Below are positions 58,101 to 64,000 of a DNA stretch of 64,000 nt, piece after piece. The notes beneath the pieces are model-generated. The model worked only from the letters and a program-made list of their open reading frames with translations, was not told the origin of the DNA and ran no database searches. A program made the translations under genes and the position numbers. Within the stretch, counting starts at the first letter, position 1, and every line of letters starts with the position of its first letter. Source of the stretch: Eublepharis macularius (Eukaryota; Chordata; Lepidosauria; Squamata; Eublepharidae); assembly GCF_028583425.1 (NCBI RefSeq), contig NC_072806.1, positions 38,858,001 to 38,922,000 on the forward strand. The letters are read 5' to 3'.

Positions 58101-61100
58101 CTTCTGGGCAGTAAAAAGAGATCTTGTGAAAGGGATCTTGGGGTAAGAGTGGACTGTAAACTAAATATGAGCAGTCAGTGTGATGCGGTGGCAAAAAAGG
58201 CCAATTCAATCCTGGGTTGTATCAAAGGGGCCATAGCGTCGAAAGCCCCTCTCTATACTGCCTTGATCAGGCTGTACCCAGGCTGTACCCAGGGAGACAG
58301 GCTGAATGAAATGGGGGGGGGCTCAGTAACAGAAAACAAGACTTTTTTGGCGGGGGAATAGAATTTAGCACACTAGGAAAATCCAAAAACGAGCCACATA
58401 ATAGCTTATATTAAGACCAACCAAAAGGACACCAAACGGTGTGTAAGCTTTTGAGTTCTCCAGAGCCCTTCATCAGGCTACCTGTTAAAAACAACAAAAT
58501 GGGATGTGTGGGGGGAGGGGTTGGAGCCATGACATCGCTGCTGCTTTCATTTGCATCCTGTTGGATGTCTACAGGATGCTTAGCCGACATCAACGGGCAC
58601 AAGGTGTGGCTGGCTGGTTCCAGAGGGTGCCCCAGGCATGCTGCCCCTTCCCAGCATGGCAAGGGCACACCAGGTAGTCAATCAATCAATCAATCAATCA
58701 AGTACCTTTAATGGCATACAACCGGGTAGTCATACTGCAGAGAAAAGCAGCATATAAATATCCAAATAAATGAAAATAAATATATCCTGTAAAAGCCAGC
58801 ACAAGAGTAAAATCAGTCTAGACTGACAACTTTCATAATAAACAGGTGATGGGCAAGAAAAGAGGGCGGAAGCAGAGACTCACAAACACACAGATCAGTT
58901 TCAAGGCAAAGTTGAACAATACTGGTGCCAAGTGGGAAAGCAACCCGGGACTCAAGGTGCCCCCACTAAAATGGCCCTTTGCAGCTCAGCGCTTTGAACC
59001 AGCACTGGAAGGCAAGCAGTGCAGCCAGTGCAGCGATTCCAGTAGTGAAGCACCAAACAGCAACCTTGTGGCTGCATTTTGCTTCAATGGAAGCTGCTGA
59101 ATAGTCTCCAAGAGCAGCCCCATGGAAAGCTCTTTTCAGTAATCAGCATCAGCAAGCAAAAATTTTAAAAATCCAGTCTTGTGGGTGATTATTGGTTTTG
59201 TTTTCTGTCCCTTCACCATTCTGTGATTATTGGTGTGGCATATTGTCATATTTGGTTTGATTTGTTAGCTGATTTCCTGCTTCAGCAGTGGTTGGGGGGG
59301 TTGTTTTATCTTGCCAGTGCAGCACTGGAGGATGTTTTGACCTTGCACTCTGCATTGGGAGCCTTTGTACAGCAAGGCAGTCTTGTTAAACAATTAATAA
59401 AAATGAATCCTTGAGCCTGTGCGCTGTGCTATTCAAGTTCTGTTGCTCCCCAGAGCAATTTTCCCCAGGCTAGTTTGGCTAAGGATCCTGACGGCGGTTG
59501 TTGTGGGTTTTCCGGGCTGTATTGCCGTGTTCTTGGCATTGTAATTCCTGACGTTTCGCCAGCAGCTGTGGCTGGCATCTTCAGAGATCTCTCTCGGTGA
59601 GATCTCTGTCTTTTGGTGCTACACCTCTGAAGATGCCAGCCACAGTTGCTGGCGAAACGTCAGGAACTACAATGCCAAGACCACGGCAATACAGCCCGGA
59701 AAACCCACAACAACCATCGTTCTCCGTCCGTGAAAGCCTTCGACAGATCCTGACGGCATTTTGCCATCTTCTGGACAAGGAGCAGGGGTCATTGTGTGTG
59801 TGTGGGGGGGGGGGGGTTGAGAATTTCCTGCACTGTGCAGGGGGTTGGACTAGATGACCCTGGAGGTACCTTCCAACCCTATGATGCTATGGTTTGTTCA
59901 TTTGGTGCTGATTTAAATGTGATGTTAGCTGAGGCTGAAGCACATTCTGGGAGCACCCTGCACATACGTGGCATCTGAGGCTTGATGGCCGGAGTTGCTG
60001 GGAAGGTTTGTTGGGCGCTGAACAGTCCTTGGTGTTTGCGTCCAGAGTTCCACTGGGTTGTGCTTTGACTTCAGCCAGCATTGCATTTAAATCAGGCCTG
60101 GATTCAGCCTGGAGGGTGGCCCACAGATTTTCACTGGCAGCCCCAAATTCCTCTTATGTTTGCAGAATGTACGCCATAGATGTATGAGGATCTCTCTTTT
60201 TCACATATAAATTTCCCTAACAGGCCAAACAGTGTACTCCCAGCACCACTGCAGGTTAGGAAAATGGTGCCTGTGGAAGGCTGAACTCCTCATGCACCAC
60301 CACCATGAGAACTGAGGAGAGCCTGCAACTCACATGTGACCGTTGCGCCTGACCCTGCGCGCTCCTCAGTGTATGAACTGACCTGTTTTAATGCTGTTCT
60401 TGTTCTCCTATGCAGATTCCAAGTCGACTTCCAGTGTGGTTCTACCCAAGTGCCTCGGCCTGACATTGCTTTCCATTTCAACCCTCGATTTGACGATGGG
60501 GACTGCGTGGTTTGGAACTCATTTGAAAGAGGGTCTTGGCAACATGAGGAACGCCAGTACACCATGCCCTTCCACAAAGGCCGGCCATTTGAGATCCGCT
60601 TCCTTGTCCAAAGCAGCTCCTTCATGGTAGGAATGAGAGGATGCAGTCGAGAGTCTCTCCCTCTCCCAAAAATGAGCAGAGTAGCCTCGGTTGCTCACTT
60701 GGGTTGTGCCAGGCAGAGTGATAGGATTTTTAAGGTCTGGGGCAAGGGGTAAGCAGATGGTGCCAGCTTGAGTGATTTGGGCACAGACTGGACCAATGTG
60801 ATATAATGATTAGGATGTTGGACTGGGAGCAGGAGGCCCAAGTTCGAATCCCCACTCAGCCCAAAGCTTGCTGGGTAGCCTTGGGCCAGTCACTGTCTCT
60901 CAGTCTAACCCGCCTTACAGGGCTGTTGTGAGGACAAAATTGAAGGGACTGTCATGGGTTGAGAGCTGGGCAAGACCTTTCATCTTTGGAAGGGCTGACA
61001 TTTGTATGGCGGTGGACTGGTGAGTGTGGCAACAGTGAGGTTGGGAATCCTTCATTTCCCCTGGATCTAAGTGTTTTAGGATCCTACAGGAAAGAGAAGA

Positions 61101-63916
61101 AATATCTCTGATGTCTGAACATCTGTTGAATGGCTGGTGAGTTTGGTGGGCCTCTGCAGTCCAAACCCAGATTCGCTGGGCCATCTTTATACATGTGGGG
61201 AGAGGGAGTGGAATGTTTGTCCTTTGTGTGTGTGTGTGTGTGAATGTGGAAGAGGATGTCCATTTGGCAGCACCCTCTTTACTGCCTACACCCATCTGCA
61301 TCCTCCGGGCGGGAGGGGACAGCAGTTGCCAGGTGCTGTAGTTGTCCATGTTAAGTTATAAGTCTTTCTGCGTCTCATTTCCTTTCTTAGTATCTGCATC
61401 ATTATTCCTTTCTCCCTATAACAGGGATACCCAACGTGGCGGAAACAGTTGCAATGGTGTATTTGTGCTCCGTTTTACTGAAGGGGGTGGGTGTGGGAGA
61501 CCCCCAGGACTGCTGTTTTCAGTGGCTGCTCCAGTGACATCTGGGTCCAGCAGAAGGTGAATGAGTTTGTGGGGATGATACTCCCAAGAAAAACTAGGAG
61601 AGCAAAACTCAGCAAATCCCATCTTCTCACTGGAATTATGCTTCCCCCCCAAAAACACCTGTGAACTTGCAGGATGTTGTACTCTGCTTGTTCCGTTAAT
61701 TGTTTTTATTGGGTGTACAAAGCGGCCATCTTTCCCTCCTCCGTTTCCGTATGTGCCAGGTTGCTGTGAATGGGAAGCACTATCTGGAATTCAAGCACAG
61801 GGTCCCCATTTCCAGAGTGGACACGATCGGAGTCTCTGGGGATCTGGAGGTGGCTTCCATTAGCTTCCAAGGCCCCACAGTAAGGAATACATTTTCTCTC
61901 CGCTGTACCGGGAAGGTGGTGTGCAGTGGGGAGGGGGGGGTGACTTCCCTCAATATTACTCCGTCCCTCTCTTCATTTCCCTGGTAGTTGAATTGTTTTC
62001 ATATTTGGACATGTTCCAGGGAAAAACTCGTTCTCCATCCAATTCAGAGAAAAAGTTCTTGCAGATTTGCATGTAGTTGTAAGGCCACCCCCATCCTCAT
62101 TCAAAAAAGATTTTAAAGAATGAATTTTTATCCTCCTCATCACGTTTGGCAGAGTACTCTAATTTACGTAAAACTCTGCCTGGTCCTAAATGTGGATTGG
62201 TTGAAGTTTCAGCACGCACACACAGACACGCACAAACACACACGTTTGCTGAATACTCCAAAATCTGGATGAGCTGTTACCCCCCCCACCCCCACCCCAA
62301 ATGAACCCACCCTCCAGCCTGGATCCTTTCTGAAGGCCCTGATGATGTTTCTGGTTAGCCAGAAAGGCAGGCTTATTCCCGGTTCTTCTTGGCTGTGGCC
62401 TCCACTTTGTGAGAGTTTTCAGCGGAAGTGTGGAAGTTTTTTCTCAGTTAATTTCTCACAAAGCATGCAAACTGCCTCCTTTTTGCAGTGATGCTAGCAA
62501 TGTGTTTCTTGTATTTGGCATCACAACTTTTTTGATTGGTTTTATTTAAGTTTCAAGATTTCCTGAGCAGGGAGAATGTGGTATATGTTTTTAAAGGTAT
62601 TTTTTTAAATGATAGTGCCAGCAGGGAAAACCTCCAGAAGGTTGTACCAACCCCCTCCCAACTGTGGCACTCTTGGGGCACACTCTTAAAGACCAAGCAT
62701 ACTTTTAATTTCATATGTATACATTTTTAAAATTCCTAACACTTTTATTTCATCTCACTCAGGCTCCAGATATTTGGACTGCTCGATCAGCAGCAATGGT
62801 AAGGGTATCTGCCCCCCCGCCCGCAGCTAACCTTTCCTTCTTGTCTCTTTGAATTGGCTGTCTTGTGCCCTTGTAGAAGTTAATATCTCCATTCTTCAAA
62901 CCTCAGGTTCTTGTCTGTAAAATGGGAAGAGCAATGAGCAAGCTAATAAGATTATTGTAATATTCAACATGTTAAAGATGATATAGATGTTTGTTAAAGA
63001 TGTATAGAGATGTGGGACTGACTCATTATGCAGTCATAATGAAAAGGCAACAGCCAATATTGCAGGGCCCTAGTATAGGTCTTTGGGGAACACTGTGCAT
63101 ACCGTTCTGGGTACGCTGTCTCCGAAGAGACATTGGAGAGCGGGAAGCGATACAGAAGAGGACAAGGGTTGGGATGGTGAATCACATCTTCTTGGCAGAC
63201 AGAACGTCCCAAGTTCAATTCTCAATGCTTCCAGTTAGAAGGATCAAGTAGAAGGTGGTATGAAAGACTACCAACCTGAGACCGTGGGGAACCAGCGCCC
63301 CTCAGAGGAGGAGGCACTACTGACCTTGGCGGCCGAGTGTCCTGATTCCATACAAGGCAGCTTTGTGTGCTCAGCCAAGTGAGCAAGGGGCTGGAACACC
63401 TTGGAAAAGCCAGCATTTGGGGTTGGTCGTTTTAGGAAAAAAGATGACTAAAGGGGAATATATCAGAGACTGATCATGATGTAGAGGAAGTGGCTCCCAA
63501 GAACTCTCTTCCTTAAAAGGAAACTTGGGATCCTCCAATAGCACTGATAGATGATGGACAGCGGGGTTAGAAGGGTGTAACTCTGCTTAGGATTCTACAG
63601 TTAAACTTGCAAAGATTTTGTAATAAAGGAATCACAGTTTGAGCAGGAAATGCGCCACCAGTTGAAAGCTTCTTCAACTTTCTGTCTCTACTGACAGGTA
63701 TGAAGTAGCAAAATTACTTTGGTTTTTGTGAGTGCAAAAAAAGTGCTCAGCATCTTCTCAGCATCATGGGGGTTAATATACAGGGACGAATTCTTCTTCT
63801 TTTCATCTATCGCTACTGCCATCTACTGGCTGCTTTCAGGTGGTGGTATTTGTTGATGCCGGCTTCTTTCATCTTTTCAGACGAATGCTGCTTTCGGGCC
63901 TGGACTGTTCTATAAT
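51854..63916 (+). CDS. LGALS9: LGALS9, galectin-9 (5' part: N-terminal CRD and linker exons)
   Basis: Exons in phase: 51854-51883, 56393-56481, 60416-60626, 61760-61879, 62763-62798, 63881-63916. Together they encode about 174 residues: a short N-terminus, the first galectin carbohydrate-recognition domain, and the start of the linker of a tandem-repeat galectin. The sugar-binding signature is present: HFNPRF, V.N and W..EER. Galectin-9 binds beta-galactosides, is exported without a signal peptide, and none is seen here. The second domain must lie beyond the right edge. A tandem-repeat galectin next to KSR1 identifies LGALS9 (human order KSR1-LGALS9-NOS2). Galectin-8 and galectin-4 are the alternatives and fit the location less well. 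Confidence 0.93.
52425..52605. repeat. Palindromic repeat (GAGTCCAG family) in LGALS9 intron 1
   Basis: The arms AGAGTCCAGTAGCACCTAGA and TCTAGGTGCTACTGGACTCT pair. The centre reads CTGAAGA-A-GTGAG-CTGTGA-CTCAC-AAAAGC. Confidence 0.78.
52700..52950. repeat. Diverged palindromic repeat in LGALS9 intron 1
   Basis: Right end CCACTGGATTCTGCTGCAGC and AGACTAACACAGCTGCCTGC, with inner AAAGCTTGTGCTGGAACAAA. The arms pair less well than in the younger copies. Confidence 0.6.
53055..53775 (+). mobile_element. CR1 LINE, 5'-truncated, LGALS9 intron 1
   Basis: An open frame of 209 codons (53063-53692) is the C-terminal part of a CR1 reverse transcriptase ORF2: LGVRVDCKLNMSNHCDAVAK, then VRPNLEYCVQFWRPHYKKDV and QRATRMIRGL. 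The 3' end has the CR1 signature GGGGGTTGGACTAGAAGG...CCTTCCAACTC and the ATTCTGT tail. The RT catalytic part is missing, so it cannot move by itself. Confidence 0.93.
54300..54480 (+). repeat. tRNA-derived SINE (ATGCAGAAGGTTCCAGG type), + strand
   Basis: GCATGCAGACGGTTCCAGGT (B-box side), then AAAGGCCTTTCTCTGCCCGG...GAGAGCCACTGCTAGTCAGA and ...TATAGGGCGGCTTTG. This is the second SINE type of the window. Confidence 0.68.
54505..54725 (+). repeat. tRNA-derived SINE, + strand
   Basis: CTTGGTTCGAATCCAGGTCA, CCTCACGGGGCTGTTGTGAG and GGGTGAGATAAAGC; body and tail of the GTTGTGAGG-type SINE. Confidence 0.62.
55165..55335 (+). repeat. tRNA-derived SINE (ATGCAG type), + strand
   Basis: GCTGTGGCTCAGTGGGAACG, CATGCAGATGGGCCCACATT and GGACCCTGGAGAGCTGCTAA. 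It abuts the minisatellite. Confidence 0.62.
55386..55870 (+). repeat. 124-bp minisatellite, LGALS9 intron 1
   Basis: The phrase (A/G)GGGGAGT(A/G)TTCCTC recurs at 55386, 55510, 55634 and 55767, giving periods of 124, 124 and 133. Each unit also carries CCCAATCCTGGC and its inverse GCCAGGATTGGG and runs of GGCCATTTTGGGCC, so units can form hairpins. About four units. Confidence 0.82.
55925..56115 (-). repeat. tRNA-derived SINE, - strand, LGALS9 intron 1
   Basis: TTACATCATTCTCCTCTCCT...CAACAACCTTCTGAGGTAGG...GGATCACCCAGCAACCTTCC...TTGAACCCAGGTTTCCCAGA. It directly follows the minisatellite. Confidence 0.75.
56393..56481 (+). CDS. LGALS9: LGALS9 exon 2 (N-CRD beta strands)
   Basis: A long C tract precedes actag; donor gtaggt. 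It reads SLPFTGPIYGGLRDGLMVIV and then TGSVLHNCT, the typical galectin opening (P..G.I..GL..G..I...G.V). It ends two bases into an Arg codon. Confidence 0.93.
57825..58035 (-). repeat. tRNA-derived SINE, - strand, LGALS9 intron 2
   Basis: TTATACCTCACCTTTTTCCA...GACCCAAAGTGGCTTACATC...GACCTGTGAGGTAGTTCAGG...GTCTCCCAGGTCTTAG. Confidence 0.72.
58045..58290 (+). mobile_element. CR1 LINE fragment, LGALS9 intron 2
   Basis: ACTGGATGGGGGATACACTT...CTGTAAACTAAATATGAGCA...GGTGGCAAAAAAGGCCAATT matches the start of the CR1 at 53055; it breaks off in CAGGCTGTACCC repeats. Confidence 0.85.
58395..58485 (+). repeat. Half palindromic repeat, diverged
   Basis: GACCAACCAAAAGGACACCA...GTAAGCTTTTGAGTTCTCCAGAG...CTTCATCAGG resembles a left arm of the same broad family; the right arm is missing. 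Confidence 0.5.
58678..58860 (-). mobile_element. LINE 3' end with (TTGA)n tail, - strand
   Basis: (TCAA)n at 58678-58702 followed by GTACCTTTAATGGCATACAA, like the insert in the copia RNase H at 39506. Upstream LINE coding sequence is not recognised. Confidence 0.5.
59547..59587 (-). ncRNA. Small hammerhead ribozyme motif (- arm)
   Basis: Reading the minus strand: UCU, CUGAAGA, stem II GCCAGC/GCUGGC with loop CACAGCU, GAAA, CGUC, AGG. Core and stem II are as perfect as in the other arm; stem I has one U-G wobble. The two motifs are head to head on opposite strands. Confidence 0.68.
59624..59664 (+). ncRNA. Small hammerhead ribozyme motif (+ arm)
   Basis: Order of elements: stem I strand CCU (59624-59626), core CUGAAGA (59627-59633), stem II GCCAGC/GCUGGC (59635-59640 with 59648-59653) with loop CACAGUU, core GAAA (59654-59657), then CGUC with the predicted cut after C59661, and AGG closing stem I. 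Stem III is only the palindrome ACGU with no loop. That is the form reported for small Penelope-associated hammerheads that cleave as dimers. Confidence 0.72.
59810..59895 (+). mobile_element. CR1-like LINE 3' end
   Basis: GCAGGGGGTTGGACTAGATG...GGAGGTACCTTCCAACCCTA...TGATGCTATG, the shortest CR1-type 3' end; preceded by (GT)n and poly-G. Confidence 0.7.
60416..60626 (+). CDS. LGALS9: LGALS9 exon 3 (sugar-binding core)
   Basis: Acceptor ctatgcag, donor gtagga. It reads FQVDFQCGSTQVPRPDIAFH and continues NPRFDDGDCVVWNSFERGSW, then QHEERQYTMPFHKGRPFEIR. The ligand-contact His, Asn, Arg, Asn, Trp, Glu and Arg of the galectin signature are all present. The residue after Trp is Gln where most galectins have Gly. 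Confidence 0.96.
60790..60985 (+). repeat. tRNA-derived SINE, + strand, LGALS9 intron 3
   Basis: GCAGGAGGCCCAAGTTCGAA, TTGGGCCAGTCACTGTCTCT and CTTACAGGGCTGTTGTGAGG. It begins about 165 bases after LGALS9 exon 3. Confidence 0.7.
61000..61759. other. LGALS9 intron 3, remainder
   Basis: After the SINE at 60790 there is a (GT)n run at 61226 and no recognised element. The same holds for 61880-62762, which has (CA)n at 62216 and a poly-C tract at 62281. Confidence 0.5.
61760..61879 (+). CDS. LGALS9: LGALS9 exon 4 (end of N-CRD)
   Basis: Acceptor gtgccag, donor gtaagg, both phase 0. It reads VAVNGKHYLEFKHRVPISRV and then DTIGVSGDLEVASISFQGPT. VNG..Y..F.HR.P.....I.V.G is the standard galectin C-terminal signature. 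Confidence 0.95.
62763..62798 (+). CDS. LGALS9: LGALS9 linker exon (36 bases)
   Basis: Acceptor cactcag, donor gtaagg. It reads APDIWTARSAAM in phase 0. Short in-frame linker exons of this size, often alternatively spliced, are typical of LGALS9. Confidence 0.78.
63185..63375 (+). repeat. tRNA-derived SINE (GTTCAATTCTC), + strand
   Basis: ACGTCCCAAGTTCAATTCTC, then AAAGACTACCAACCTGAGAC and a tail with ACAAGGCAGCTTTGTGTG; the second SINE type. Confidence 0.62.
63881..63916 (+). CDS. LGALS9: LGALS9 second linker exon (36 bases)
   Basis: Acceptor atcttttcag, donor gtgagt. It reads TNAAFGPGLFYN in phase 0. Skipping either linker exon keeps the frame, so linker-length isoforms are possible. The window ends 84 bases later. 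Confidence 0.75.
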
Positions 63917-64000
63917 GTGAGTTGCAGATGTTTTTTATGTATGGGAAATCCTTGTTTTTCCTTTCCATTTTGTCTTGGGGTATAATGATTATTTCTCCCA

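Larger units (their letters stand above)
59496..59745. mobile_element. Palindromic Penelope-like repeat with paired hammerhead motifs
   Basis: Two near-perfect inverted arms begin and end GTTGTTGTGGGTTTTCCGGG / CCCGGAAAACCCACAACAAC, followed by a short unpaired tail ending in CCTTCGACA. The 12-bp direct repeat GATCCTGACGGC flanks it (59484-59495 and 59746-59757). Inverted arms plus hammerhead cores plus a long TSD fit Penelope-like element termini rather than a cut-and-paste transposon. No GIY-YIG or RT coding is present, so it is non-autonomous. It lies in LGALS9 intron 2. Confidence 0.75.

Noticed and set aside
58678..58702. Short direct repeats (TCAA)n as a CRISPR-like or regulatory array
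   Set aside because: A simple tetranucleotide tail of a LINE 3' end; the genome is vertebrate.

Overview
The window is vertebrate nuclear DNA, most likely from a squamate reptile (lizard). Two multi-exon genes have canonical GT-AG splice sites. The interspersed repeats form a squamate-like mix: tRNA-headed Sauria-type SINEs, CR1, L1 and L2-like LINE fragments, palindromic Penelope-like repeats and a Ty1/copia LTR element. I cannot name the species. Coding calls rest on exon-by-exon translation and phase checking; repeat boundaries are by eye and approximate unless target-site duplications (TSDs) are given.

Layout. (1) About 4.7-45.6 kb, + strand: the 3' part of KSR1 (kinase suppressor of Ras 1). 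Fifteen coding exons run in consistent phase from just before the cysteine-rich C1 domain, through the 14-3-3 site, the FxFP ERK-docking segment and the acidic linker, to the whole pseudokinase domain and the stop at 43069. A 3' UTR follows, with clustered poly(A) signals near 45550. The first part of the gene lies upstream of the window. An additional exon at 41077 would give a shorter C-terminus. (2) 45.6-51.1 kb: intergenic, repeats only, including a solo LTR related to the KSR1-intron copia element. (3) 51.1 kb to the right edge, + strand: the 5' part of LGALS9 (galectin-9). It has an upstream ISRE/IRF-like site, a CpG island with the start codon, the N-terminal carbohydrate-recognition domain (exons 1-4) and two short linker exons; the second domain lies beyond the window. 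KSR1 next to LGALS9 matches the order on human chromosome 17.

Mobile DNA. The last KSR1 intron (9.3 kb) holds a 5.3-kb copia element with both LTRs, itself interrupted by a LINE 3' end. Intron sequence at 15.1-16.7 kb holds an L1 carrying an intact ORF1 but no ORF2 (HAL1-like), with an 18-bp TSD, inserted into an older SINE. A gypsy-like LTR with a primer-binding-site-like motif sits at 27.6-28.3 kb. A 124-bp minisatellite lies in LGALS9 intron 1.

Most interesting signal: a 250-bp palindromic element at 59496-59745 with a 12-bp TSD carries a small hammerhead-ribozyme core on each strand (59624-59664 on +, 59547-59587 on -). A second, dispersed palindrome family carries a related CTGANGA-hairpin-GAAA arrangement whose hairpin stem covaries between copies.

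The two host genes are not one pathway. KSR1 scaffolds RAF-MEK-ERK signalling in the cytoplasm and at the membrane; LGALS9 encodes a secreted or cytosolic beta-galactoside lectin used in immune regulation.
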